From: Hippophae tibetana
Lineage: Eukaryota > Streptophyta > Magnoliopsida > Rosales > Elaeagnaceae
DNA: 64,000 nt
Assembly (NCBI GenBank): GCA_037013495.1
Contig: CM072810.1
Location: 26,875,843-26,939,842, forward strand
Reading direction: 5' to 3'
Below the pieces are notes generated by a model that was given only the letters and a program-made list of their open reading frames with translations, was not told the origin of the DNA and did no database searches. Each line of letters begins with the position of its first letter. Within the stretch, counting starts at the first letter, position 1. Position numbers and translations under genes: made by a program. Shown in pieces: positions 1 to 12,400 of this stretch.

Positions 1-590
1 AAATTTCCATTCAACTATATAATTATAGATTTATTTCATCGTTGAAATGCCTATATGAGTGCTATCCGAAATATTTCATGTTCTTTTGAAGAAGGTTAAT
101 TTTAAATTCAACTTAATAATCATTTTAGAGCTAGAATTACCATTTTTTTAATATCCCTGAAAAAGGGACTCTTCTTCCTATGAAATTTAGAAAATCTCAC
201 GGCAAGTAGAGCCACTTTCTCTTCATTGAGATTAGAGTCATCATTTCTAACATTTGGGTTAAAAACATGTTCGCTCGGACCACTATCCTTGATGTCTTAA
301 GAGCCAAGTTCTCTCCCTTGTCGAAAGTATATTACTCTCATTTTGGCCACTAGTGATGTAGTTCGAATGCCTGCCCAACATATTCGTTTAACAGTAAGTT
401 CAATTGGCTTATACATGGACTTAAGCAAGGTAATTTGGCATGAAAATGATAAGGTAGTATTGGAAGGATTTTCTCAATCTAATTTTCTTTGCTAATAGGT
501 CCACCCAAGTTTTAAAAGTAGTTGATTACGTTTGAAAAATATGCAAAGACTTTGTCCAAAGTTTCATCCTCTTGCATGATATAGATTTCA
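1..590. repeat. Representative monomer with internal landmarks (monomer 1)
   Basis: This unit fixes the coordinates used in other entries. Positions 21-50 hold the class-specific segment (AATTATAG in class A, AATTCTAG in class B). Positions 33-48 form a dyad in class A: ATTTCA, loop TCGT, TGAAAT. Positions 142-149 are the T tract, the main indel site in the array (this copy has an A inside it). CCCT-GAAAA-AGGG at about 155-167 could form a short hairpin. Positions 170-280 are the most conserved part. AflII-type CTTAAG sites lie at 296-301 and 420-425. GAGCTC occurs in most copies just before the T tract but is GAGCTA here. ACTAGT lies near 350. Positions 430-545 hold a second linked set of class variants (GGCATG..AAGG versus TAACATG..ACGG). 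Confidence 0.9.
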
Positions 591-2360
591 AAATTTCCAT
601 TCAACTATATTATTCTAGATTTATGTTATCGTTGATATGCCTATATGAGTGGTGTCCAAATTGTTTCATGTTCTTTTGAAGAAGTTTAATTTTAATTTCA
701 ACTTAATAATCATTTTAGAGCTCGAATTACCTTTTTTTTAATATCCCTGAAAAAGGGACTCTTCTTCTAATGAAATTTAGTAAATCTCACGGCAAGTAGA
801 GCCACTTTCTCTTCATTGAGATTAGAGTCATCATTTCTAACAATTGGGTTAAAAACATGTTCGCTCGGACCACTATCCTTGATGTCTTAAGAGCCAAGTT
901 CTCTCCCTTCTCGAATGTATATTACTCTCATCTGGGCCACTAGTGATGTAGTCCGAAAGCCTGCCCAACATATTCGTTTAACATTAAGTTCAATTGGCTT
1001 GTACATGGACTTAAGTAAATTAATTTGGCATGAAAATGATACGGTAGTATTGGAATGATTTTCGCATTCTAATTTTCTCTACTAATAGGTCTACCCAAGT
1101 TTTAAAAGTAGGTGATTACGTTTGAAAAATATGCAAAGTCTTTGTCCAAAGTTTCATCCTCTTGCATGATATAGATTTCAAAATTTCCATTCAACTATAT
1201 AATTATAGATTTATTTCATCGTTGAAATGCCTATATGAGTGCTATCCCAAATGTTTCATGTTCTTTTGAAGAAGGTTAATTTTAAATTCAACTTAATAAT
1301 CATTTTAGAGCTCGAATTACCTTTTTTTTAATATCCCTCAAAAAGGGACTCTTCTTCCTATGAAATTTAGTAAATCTCACGGCAAGTAGAGCCACTTTCT
1401 CTTCATTGAGATTAGAGTCATCATTTCTAACAATTGGGTTAAAAACATGTTCGCTCGGACCACTATCCTTGATGTCTTAAGAGCCAAGTTCTCTCCCTTG
1501 TCGAAAGTATATTACTCTCATTTTGGCCACTAGTGATGTAGTTCGAATGCCTGCCCAACATATTCGTTTAACAGTAAGTTCAATTGGCTTATACATGGAC
1601 TTAAGCAAGGTAATTTGGCATGAAAATGATAAGGTAGTATTGGAATGATTTTCTCAATCTAATTTTCTTTACTAATAGGTCCACCCAAGTTTTAAAAGTA
1701 GTTGATTACGTTTGAAAAATATGCAAAGACTTTGTCCAAAGTTTCATCCTCTTGCATGATATAGATTTCAAAATTTCCATTCAACTATATAATTCTAGAT
1801 TTATTTTATCGTTGATATGCCTATATGAGTGGTCTCCAAATTGTTTCATGTTCTTTTGAAGAAGTTTAATTTTAATTTCAACTTAATAATCATTTTAGAG
1901 CTCGAATTACCTTTTTTTTAATATCCCTGAAAAAGGGACTCTTCTTCTAATGAAATTTAGTAAATCTCACGGCAAGTAGAGCCACTTTCTCTTCATTGAG
2001 ATTAGAGTCATCATTTCTAACAATTGGGTTAAAAACATGTTCGCTCGGACCACTATCCTTGATGTCTTAAGAGCCAAGTTCTCTCCCTTGTCGAAAGTAT
2101 ATTACTCTCATTTTGGCCACTAGTGATGTAGTCCGAAAGCCTGCCCAACATATTCGTTTAACATTAAGTTCAATTGGCTTGTACATGGACTTAAGTAAAT
2201 TAATTTGGCATGAAAATGATACGGTAGTATTGGAATGATTTTCGCATTCTAATTTTCTCTACTAATAGGTCTACCCAAGTTTTAAAAGTAGTTGATTATG
2301 TTTGAAAAATATGCAAACACTTTGTCCATAGTTTCATCCTCTTGCATGATATAGATTTCA
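1..2360. repeat. Dimeric HOR block, monomers 1-4 (A-B-A-B)
   Basis: Monomers start at 1, 591, 1181 and 1771. The first and third carry AATTATAG, GAAATGCC and GTGCTATCC. The second and fourth carry ATTCTAG, GATATGCC and GAAGTTTAATTTTAATTTC. Monomers 2 and 4 also share private variants near their 3' ends: GTCCGAAAGC, ACATTAAGTT, CTTAAGTAAATTAA and TTCGCATTC. The repeating unit is therefore two monomers, 1180 bp. The block runs off the left edge of the window, so its true extent is unknown. Confidence 0.8.
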
Positions 2361-4107
2361 AAATTTCCATTCAACTATATAATTATAGATTTATTTCATC
2401 GTTGAAATGCCTATATGAGTGCTATCCAAAATGTTTCATGTTCTTTTGAAGAAGGTTAATTTTAAATTCAACTTAATAATCATTTTAGAGCTCGAATTAC
2501 CTTTTATTTAATATCCCTAAAAAAGGGACTCTTCTTCCTATGAAATTTAGTAAATCTCACGGCAAGTAGAGCCACTTTCTCTTCATTGAGATTAGAGTCA
2601 TCATTTCTAACAATTGGGTTAAAAACATGTTCGCCTGGACCACTATCCTTGATGTCTTAAGAGCCAAGTTCTCTTCCTTGTCGAAAGTATATTACTCTCA
2701 TTTTGGCCACTAGTGATGTAGTTCGAATGCCTGCCCAACATATTCCTTTAACAGTAAGTTCAATTGGCTTATACATGGACTTAAGCAAGGTAATTTGGCA
2801 TGAAAATGATAAGGTAGTATTGGAAGGATTTTCTCAATCTAATTTTCTTTGCTAATAGGTCCACCCAAGTTTTAAAAGTAGTTGATTACGTATGAAAAAT
2901 ATTCAAAGACTTTGTCCAAAGATTCATCCTCTTGCATGATATAGATTTCAAAATTTCCATTCAACTATATAATTCTAGATTTATTTTATCGTTGATATGC
3001 CTATATGAGTGGTCTCCAAAATGTTTCATGTTCTTTTGAAGAAGTTTAATTTTAAATTCAACTTAATAATCATTTTAGAGCTCGAATTACCTATTTTTTA
3101 ATATCCCTGAAAAAGGGTCTCTTCTTCCTATGAAATTTAGTAAATATCACGGCAAGTAGAGCCACTTTCTCTTCATTGAGATAAGAGTCATCATTTCTAA
3201 CAATTGGGTTAAAAACATCTTCGCTCGGACCACTGTCCTTGATGTCTTAAGAGCCAAGTTCTCTCCCTTCTCGAAAGTATATTACTCTCATATTGGCCAG
3301 TAGTGATGTAGTTCGAAAGCCTGCCCAACAGATTCGTTTAACAGTGAGTTCAATTGGCTTATACATGGACTTAAGCAAGGTAATTTGGCATGAAAATGAT
3401 AAGGTAGTATTGGAAGGATTTTCTCAGTCTAATTTTCTTTGCTAATAGGTCCACCCCAGTTTTAAAATTAGTTGATTACGTTTGAAAAATATGCAAAGTC
3501 TTTGTCCAAAGTTTCATCCTCTTGCATGATATAGATTTCAAAATTTCCATTCAACTATATAATTCTAGATTTATTTCATCGTTGATATGCCTATATGAGT
3601 GGTCTCCAAAATGTTGCATGTTCTTTTGAAGAAGTTTAATTTTAATTTCAACTTAATAATCATTTTAGAGCTCGAATTACCTTTTTTTTAATATCCGTTA
3701 AAAAGGGTCTCTTCTTCCTATGAAATTTAGTAAATCTGACGGCAAGTAGAGCCACTTTCTCTTCATTGAGATTAGGGTCATCATTTCTAACAATTGGGTT
3801 AAAAACATGTTCGCTCGGACCACTATCCTTGATGTCTTAAGAGCCACGTTCTCTCCCTTGTCGAAAGTATATTACTCTCATTTTGGCCACTAGTGATGTA
3901 GTTCGAATGCCTGCCCAACATATTCGTTTAACAGTAAGTTCAATTGGCTTATACATGGACTTAAGCAAGGTAATTTGGCATGAAAATGATAAGGTAGTAT
4001 TGGAATGATTTTCTCAATCTAATTTTCTTTACTAATAGGTCCACCCAAGTTTTAAAAGTAGTTGATTACGTTTGAAAAATATGCAAAGACTTTGTCCAAA
4101 GTTTCAT
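2250..4107. repeat. Left copy of a 1.86-kb duplication, offset 3541 bp
   Basis: This segment (end of monomer 4 through monomer 7; monomer starts 2361, 2951, 3541) recurs almost unchanged at 5791-7648. Shared private variants include TCCATAGTTTC, TTCGCCTGGACC, CATATTCCTTT, ATATTCAAAGAC, CATCTTCGCTCGG, ATGTTGCATG, ATATCCGTTA, AATCTGACGG and GAGCCACGTT. One mismatch seen is ATTGGG here against TTTGGT in the other copy. The pair diverges at GTTTCATACT (about 4108). Monomers 4-5 and 10-11 differ upstream of about 2250, which sets the left edge to within a few tens of bases. Confidence 0.85.
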
Positions 4108-4130
4108 ACTCTTGCATGATATAGATTTCA

Positions 4131-5311
4131 AAATTTCCATTCAACTATATAATTCTAGATTTATTTTATCGTTGATATGCCTATATGAGTGGTCTCCAAA
4201 ATGTTTCATGTTCTTTTGAAGAAGTTTAATTTTAATTTCAACTTAATAATCATTTTAGAGCTCGAATTACCTTTTTTTTTAATATCCCTCAAAAAGGGAC
4301 TCTTCTTCCTATGAAATTTAGTAAATCTCACGGCAAGTGGAGCCACTTTCTCTTCATTGAGATAAGAGTCATCATTTCTAACAATTGGGTTAAAAACATG
4401 TTCGCTCGGACCACTATCCTTGATGTCTTAAGAGCCATGTTCTCTCCCTTCTCGAAAGTATATTACTCTCTTCTTGGCCACGAGTGATGTAGTTCGAATC
4501 CCTGTCCAACATATTCATTTAACAATATTTTCAATTGGCTTGTACATGGACTTAAGTAAATTAATTTGGCATGAAAATGATACGGTAGTATTGGAATGAT
4601 TTTCTCATTCTAATTTTCTCTACTAATAGGTCTACCCAAGTTTTAAAAGTAGTTGATTATGTTTGAAAAATATGCAAACACTTTGTCCAAAGTTTCATCC
4701 TCCTGCATGATATAGATTTCAAAATTTCCATTCAACTATATAATTATAGATTTATTTCATCGTTGAAATGCCTATATGAGTGCTATCCGAAATGTTTCAT
4801 GTTCTTTTGAAGAAGGTTAATTTTAAATTCAACTTAATAATCATTTTAGAGCTCGAATTACCTTTTTTTTAATATCCTTGAAAAAGGGACTCTTCTAGCT
4901 ATGAAATTTAGTAAATCTCACGGCAAGTAGAGCCACTTTCTCTTCATTGAGATTAGAGTCATCATTTCTAACAATTGGGTTAAAAACATGTTCGCTCGGA
5001 CCACTATCCTTGATGTCTTAAGAGCCAAGTTCTCTCCCTTCTCGAAAGTATATTACTCTCATCTTGGCCACTAGTGATGTAGTTCGAATGCCTGCCCAAC
5101 ATATTCGTTTAACAGTAAGTTCAATTGGCTTAAACATGGACTTAAGCAAGGTAATTTGGAATGAAAATGATAAGGTAGTATTGGAATGATTTTCTCAATC
5201 TAATTTTCTTTGCTAATAGGTCTACCCAAGTTTTAAAAGTAGTTGATTACGTTTGAAAAATATGCAAAGACTTTGTCCAAAGTTTCATCCTCTTGCATGA
5301 TATAGATTTCA
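4131..5311. repeat. Monomers 8-9, paired with monomers 15-16
   Basis: Starts are 4131 and 4722. Monomer 8 is 591 bp with 9 T. It shares rare variants with monomer 15 at 8262: AAGTGGAGCC, CACGAGTGATG, AATCCCTG, AACAATAT and CTCCTGCATG. Monomer 9 shares CTCTTCTA(G/C)CTATG with monomer 16 at 8853. The offset is 4131 bp (seven monomers), whereas the preceding duplicated segment is six monomers apart. One extra monomer (14, at 7672) is therefore present between the right copies. Monomer 10 (5312) and the start of monomer 11 (5902) follow. Confidence 0.7.
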
Positions 5312-5790
5312 AAATTTCCATTCAACTATATAATTCTAGATTTATTTCATTGTTGATATGCCTATATGAGTGGTCTCCAAAATGTTTCATGTTCTTTTGA
5401 AGAAGTTTAATTTTAAATTCAACTTAATAATCATTTTAGAGCTCGAATTACCTTTTTTTTAATATCCCTGAAAAAGGGACTCTTCTTCCTATGAAATTTA
5501 GTAAATCTCACGGCAAGTAGAGCCACTTTCTCTTCATTGAGATTAGAGTCATCATTTCTAACAATTGGGTTAAAAACATGTTCGCTCGGACCACTATCCT
5601 TGATGTCTTAAGAGCCAAGTTCTCTCCCTTCTCGAAAGTATATTACTCTCATCTTGGCCACTAGTATTGTAGTTCGAATGCCTGCCCAACATATTCAATT
5701 AACAGTAAGTTCAATTGGCTTCTACATGGCCTTAAGTAAATTAATTTGGCATGAAAATGATACGGTAGTATTGGAATGTTTTTCTCATTC

Positions 5791-7648
5791 TAATTTTCTC
5801 TACTAATAGGTCTACCCAAGTTTTAAAAGTAGTTGATTATGTTTGAAAAATATGCAAACACTTTGTCCATAGTTTCATCCTCTTGCATGATATAGATTTC
5901 AAAATTTCCATTCAACTATATAATTATAGATTTATTTCATCGTTGAAATGCCTATATGAGTGCTATCCAAAATGTTTCATGTTCTTTTGAAGAAGGTTAA
6001 TTTTAAATTCAACTTAATAATCATTTTAGAGCTCGAATTACCTTTTATTTAATATCCCTAAAAAAGGGACTCTTCTTCCTATGAAATTTAGTAAATCTCA
6101 CGGCAAGTAGAGCCACTTTCTCTTCATTGAGATTAGAGTCATCATTTCTAACAATTTGGTTAAAAACATGTTCGCCTGGACCACTATCCTTGATGTCTTA
6201 AGAGCCAAGTTCTCTTCCTTGTCGAAAGTATATTACTCTCATTTTGGCCACTAGTGATGTAGTTCGAATGCCTGCCCAACATATTCCTTTAACAGTAAGT
6301 TCAATTGGCTTATACATGGACTTAAGCAAGGTAATTTGGCATGAAAATGATAAGGTAGTATTGGAAGGATTTTCTCAATCTAATTTTCTTTGCTAATAGG
6401 TCCACCCAAGTTTTAAAAGTAGTTGATTACGTATGAAAAATATTCAAAGACTTTGTCCAAAGATTCATCCTCTTGCATGATATAGATTTCAAAATTTCCA
6501 TTCAACTATATAATTCTAGATTTATTTTATCGTTGATATGCCTATATGAGTGGTCTCCAAAATGTTTCATGTTCTTTTGAAGAAGTTTAATTTTAAATTC
6601 AACTTAATAATCATTTTAGAGCTCGAATTACCTATTTTTTAATATCCCTGAAAAAGGGTCTCTTCTTCCTATGAAATTTAGTAAATATCACGGCAAGTAG
6701 AGCCACTTTCTCTTCATTGAGATAAGAGTCATCATTTCTAACAATTGGGTTAAAAACATCTTCGCTCGGACCACTGTCCTTGATGTCTTAAGAGCCAAGT
6801 TCTCTCCCTTCTCGAAAGTATATTACTCTCATATTGGCCAGTAGTGATGTAGTTCGAAAGCCTGCCCAACAGATTCGTTTAACAGTGAGTTCAATTGGCT
6901 TATACATGGACTTAAGCAAGGTAATTTGGCATGAAAATGATAAGGTAGTATTGGAAGGATTTTCTCAGTCTAATTTTCTTTGCTAATAGGTCCACCCCAG
7001 TTTTAAAATTAGTTGATTACGTTTGAAAAATATGCAAAGTCTTTGTCCAAAGTTTCATCCTCTTGCATGATATAGATTTCAAAATTTCCATTCAACTATA
7101 TAATTCTAGATTTATTTCATCGTTGATATGCCTATATGAGTGGTCTCCAAAATGTTGCATGTTCTTTTGAAGAAGTTTAATTTTAATTTCAACTTAATAA
7201 TCATTTTAGAGCTCGAATTACCTTTTTTTTAATATCCGTTAAAAAGGGTCTCTTCTTCCTATGAAATTTAGTAAATCTGACGGCAAGTAGAGCCACTTTC
7301 TCTTCATTGAGATTAGGGTCATCATTTCTAACAATTGGGTTAAAAACATGTTCGCTCGGACCACTATCCTTGATGTCTTAAGAGCCACGTTCTCTCCCTT
7401 GTCGAAAGTATATTACTCTCATTTTGGCCACTAGTGATGTAGTTCGAATGCCTGCCCAACATATTCGTTTAACAGTAAGTTCAATTGGCTTATACATGGA
7501 CTTAAGCAAGGTAATTTGGCATGAAAATGATAAGGTAGTATTGGAATGATTTTCTCAATCTAATTTTCTTTACTAATAGGTCCACCCAAGTTTTAAAAGT
7601 AGTTGATTACGTTTGAAAAATATGCAAAGACTTTGTCCAAAGTTTCAT
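5791..7648. repeat. Right copy of the 1.86-kb duplication
   Basis: Near-identical to 2250-4107 and six monomers downstream. Monomer starts are 5902, 6492 and 7082. It carries the same private variants, including TTCGCCTGGACC, ATATTCAAAGAC, CATCTTCGCTCGG, ATGTTGCATG and AATCTGACGG. Upstream, monomer 10 differs from monomer 4 (AGTATTGTAG, TTCTACATGGCC, GGAATGTTTTTC), so the left join is within or near monomer 10's last 120 bp. Downstream, monomer 14 has AAATTGTTTCAT and AACTGAATAATC where monomer 8 does not. Confidence 0.85.
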
Positions 7649-7671
7649 CCTCTTGCATGATATAGATTTCA

Positions 7672-9442
7672 AAATTTCCATTCAACTATATAATTCTAGA
7701 TTTATTTTATCGTTGATATGCCTATATGAGTGGTCTCCAAATTGTTTCATGTTCTTTTGAAGAAGTTTAATTTTAATTTCAACTGAATAATCATTTTAGA
7801 GCTCGAATTACCTTTTTTTTAATATGCCTGAAAAAGGGACTCTTCTTCCTATGAAATTTAGTAAATCTCACGGCAAGTAGAGCCAATTTCTCTTCATTGA
7901 GATTAGAGTCATCATTTCTAACAATTGGGTTAAAAACATGTTCGCTCGGACAACTATCCTTGATGTCTTAAGAGCCAAGTTCTCTCCCTTCTCGAAAGTA
8001 TATTACTCTCATTTTGGCCACTAGTGATGTAGTTCGAATGCCTGCCCAACATATTCGTTTAAGAGTAAGTTCAATTGGCTTATACATGGACTTAAGCAAG
8101 GTAATTTGGCATGAAAATGATAAGGTAGTATTGGAATGATTTTCTCTATCTAATTTTCTTTACTAATAGGTCCACCCAAGTTTTAAAAGTAGTTGATTAC
8201 GTTTGAAAAATATGCAAAGACTTTGTCCAAAGTTTCATCCTCTTGCATGATATAGATTTCAAAATTTCCATTCAACTATATAATTCTAGATTTATTTTAT
8301 CGTTGATATGCCTATATGAGTGGTCTCCAAATTGTTTCATGTTCTTTTGAAGAAGTTTAATTTTAATTTCAACTTAATAATCATTTTAGAGCTCGAATTA
8401 CCTTTTTTTTTAATATCCCTGAAAAAGGGACTCTTCTTTCTATGGAATTTAGTAAATCTCACCGCAAGTGGAGCCACTTTCTCTTCATTGAGATAAGAGT
8501 CATCATTTCTAACAATTGGGTTAAAAACATGTTCGCTCGGACCACTATCCTTGATGTCTTAAGAGCCAAGTTCTCTCCCTTCTCGAAAGTATATTACTCT
8601 CATCTTGGCCACGAGTGATGTAGTTCGAATCCCTGCCCAACATATTGATTTAACAATATGTTCAATTGGCTTGTACATGGACTTAAGTAAATTAATTTGG
8701 CATGAAAATGATACGGTAGTATTGGAATGATTTTCTCATTCTAATTTTCTCTACTAATTTTTCTACCCAAGTTTTAAAAGTAGTTGATTATGTTTGAAAA
8801 ATATGCAAACACTTTGTCCAAAGTTTCATCCTCCTGCATGATATAGATTTCAAAAGTTCCATTCAACTATATAATTATAGATTTATTTCATCGTTGAAAT
8901 GCCTATATGAGTGCTATCCGAAATGTTTCATGTTCTTTTGAAGAAGGTTAATTTTAAGTTCAACTTAATAATCATTTTAGAGCTCGAATTACCTTTTTTT
9001 TAATATCCCTGAAAAAGGGACTCTTCTACCTATGAAATTTAGTAAATCTCAAGGGAAGTAGAGCCACTTTCTCTTCATTGAGATTAGAGTCATCATTTCT
9101 AACAATTGGGTTAAAAACATGTTCGCTCGGACCACTATCCTTGATGTCTTAAGAGCCAAGTTCTCTCCCTTCTCGAAAGTATATTACTCTCATCATGGCC
9201 ACTAGTATTGTAGTTCGAATACCTGCCCAACATATTCATTTAACAGTAAGTTCAATTGGCTTATACATGGACTTAAGCAAGGTAATTTAACATGAAAATG
9301 ATACGGTAGTATTGGAATGATTTTCTCAATCTAATTTTCTTTGCTAATAGGTCCACCCAAGTTTTAAAAGTAGTTGATTACGTTTGAAAAATATGCAAAG
9401 TCTTTGTCCAAAGTTTCATCCTCTTGCATGATATAGATTTCA
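7672..9442. repeat. Monomers 14-16
   Basis: Starts are 7672, 8262 and 8853. Monomer 14 is a B-like copy with AACTGAATAATC, GAGCCAATTTC and GGACAACTATCC. It is the extra unit relative to the left arrangement (7, then 8). Monomers 15-16 match monomers 8-9 by several rare variants. Monomer 15 has 9 T and an unusual CTACTAATTTTTCTACCC in place of CTACTAATAGGTCTACCC. Monomer 16 begins with AAAAGTTCC and has CTCAAGGGAAG in place of CTCACGGCAAG. Confidence 0.7.
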
Positions 9443-12400
9443 CAATTTTAATTCAACTATATAATTCTAGATTTATTTTATCGTTGATATGCCTATATGA
9501 GTGGTCTCCAAAATGTTTCATGTTCTTTTGAAGAAGTTTAATTTTAATTTCAACTTAATAATCATTTTAGAGCTCGAATTACCTTTTTTTTAATATCCCT
9601 GAAAAAGGGCCTCTTCTTCCTATGAAATTTAGTAAATCTCACGGCAAGTAGAGCCACTTTCTCTTCATTGAGATAAGAGTCATCATTTCTAACAATATGG
9701 TTAAAAACATGTTCGCTCGGACCACTGTCCTTGATGTCTTAAGAGCCAAGTTCTCTCCTTTCTCGAAAGTATATTACTCTCATCTTGGCCACTAGTGTTG
9801 TAGTTCGAAAGCCTGCCCAACAGATTCGTTTAACAGTAAGTTCAATTGGCTTATACATGGACTTAAGCAAGGTAATTTGGCATGAAAATGATAAGGTAGT
9901 ATTGGAAGGATTTTCTCAATCTAATTTTCTTTGCTAATAGGTCCACCCAAGTTTTAAAAGAAGTTGATTACGTTTGAAAAATATGCAAAGTCTTTGTCCA
10001 AAGTTTCATCCTCTTGCATGATATAGATTTCAAAATTTCCATTCAACTATATAATTCTAGATTTATTTTATCGTTGATATGCCTATATGAGTGGTCTCCA
10101 AAATGTTTCATGTTCTTTTGAAGAAGTTTAATTTTAATTTCAACTTAATAATCATTTTAGAGCTCGAATTACCTTTTTTTTAATATCTATGAAAAAGGGT
10201 CTCTTCTTCCTATGAAATTTAGTAAATCTCACGGCAAGTAGAGCCACTTTCTCTTCATTGAGATTAGAGTCATCATTTCTAACAATTGGTTTAAAAACAT
10301 GTTCGCTCGGACCACTATCCTTGATGTCTTAAGAGCCAAGTTCTCTCCCTTCTCGAAAGTATATTACTCTCATCTTGGCCACTAGTGATGTAGTTCCAAT
10401 GCCTGCCCAACATATTCGTTTAACAGTAAGTTCAATTGGCTTATACATGGACTTAAGCAAGGTAATTTAACATGAAAATGATACGGTAGTATTGGAATGA
10501 TTTTCTCATTCTAATTTTCTCTACTAATAGGTCTACCCAAGTTTTAAAAGTAGTTGATTATGTTTGAAAAATATGCAAACACTTTGTCCAAAGTTTCATC
10601 CTCTTGCATGATATAGATTTCAAAATTTCCATTCAACTATATAATTCTAGATTTATTTTATCGTTGATATGCCTATATGAGTGGTCTCCAAAATGTTTCA
10701 TGGTCTTTTGAAAAAGTTTAATATTAAATTCAACTTAATAATCATTTTAGAGCTCGAATTACCTTTTTTTTTAATATCCCTGAAAATGGGATTCTTCTTC
10801 CTATGAAATTTAGTAAATCTCACGGCAAGTAGAGCCACTTTCTCTTCATTGAGATTAGAGTCATCATTTCTAACAATTGGGTTAAAAACATGTTCACTCG
10901 GACCACTACCCTTGATGTCTTAAGAGCCAAGTTCTCTCCCTTCTCGAAAGTATATTACTCTCCTCTTGGCCACTAGTGATGTAGTTCGAATGCCTGCCCA
11001 ACATATTCGTTTAACAGTAAGTTGAATTGGCTTATACATGGACTTAAGCAAGGTAATTTGGCATGAAAATGATAAGGTAGTATTGGAATGATTTTCTCAA
11101 TCTAATTTTCTTTGCTAATAGGTCCACCCAAGTTTTAAAAGTACTTGATTACGTTTGAAAAATATGCAAAGTCTTTGTCCAAAGTTTCATCCTCTTGCAT
11201 GATATAGATTTCAAAATTTCCATTCAACTATATAATTATAGATTTATTTCATCGTTGAAATGATTATATAAGTGCTATCGAAAATGTTTCATGTTCTTTT
11301 GAAGAAGGTTAATTTTAAATTCAACTTAATAATCATTTTAGAGCTCGAATTACCTTTTTTTTAATATCCCTGAAAAAGGGACTCTTCTTCCTATGAAATT
11401 TAGTAAATCTCACGGCAAGTAGAGCCACTTTCTCTTCATTGAGATTAGAGTCATCATTTCTAACAATTGGGTTAAAAACATGTTCGCTCGGACCACTGTC
11501 CTTGATGTCTTAAGAGCCAAGTTCTCTCCTTTCTCGAAAGTATATTACTCTCATCTTGGCCACTAGTGATGTAGTTCGAAAGCCTGCCCAACAGATTCGT
11601 TTAACAGTAAGTTCAATTGGCTTATACATGGACTTAAGCAAGGTAATTTGGCATGTAAATGATAAGGTAGTATTGGAATGATTTTCTCAATCTAATTTTC
11701 TTTGCTAATAGGTCCACCCAAGTTTTAAAAGTAGTTGATTACGTTTGAAAAATATGCAAAGACTTTGTCCAAAGTTTCATCCTCTTGCATGATATAGATT
11801 TCAAAATTTCCATTCAACTATATAATTCTAGATTTATTTCATTGTTGATAAGCCTATATGAGTGGTCTCCAAAATGTTTCATGTTCTTTTGAAGAAGTTT
11901 AATTTTAAATTCAACTTAATAATCATTTTAGAGCTCGAATTACCTTTTTTTTTTAATATCCCTGAAAATGGGATTCTTCTTCCTATGAAATTTAGTAAAT
12001 CTCATGGCAAGTAGAGCCACTTTCTCTTCATTGAGATTAGAGTCATCATTTCTAACAATTGGGTTAAAAACATGTTCGCTCGGACCACTATCCTTGATGT
12101 CTTAAGAGCCAAGTTCTCTCCCTTCCCGAAAGTATATTACTCTCATCTTGGCCACTAGTGATGTAGTTCGAATGCCTGCCCAACATATTCGTTTAACAGT
12201 AAGTTCAATTGGCTTATACATGGACTTAAGCAAGGTAATTTAACCTGAAAATGATACGGTAGTATTGGAATGATTTTCTCATTCTAATTTTCTCTACTAA
12301 TAGGTGTACCCAAATTTTAAAAGTTGTTGATTATGTTTGAAAAATATGCAAACACTTTGTCCAAAGTTTCATCCTCTTGCATGATATAGATTTCAAAATT

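Noticed and set aside
155..167. Rho-independent-type terminator at TCCCT-GAAAA-AGGGA next to a T tract
   Set aside because: The stem is five base pairs, the T tract lies before it rather than after it on the plus strand, and there is no transcription unit. Class C, D and E copies weaken or break the stem.
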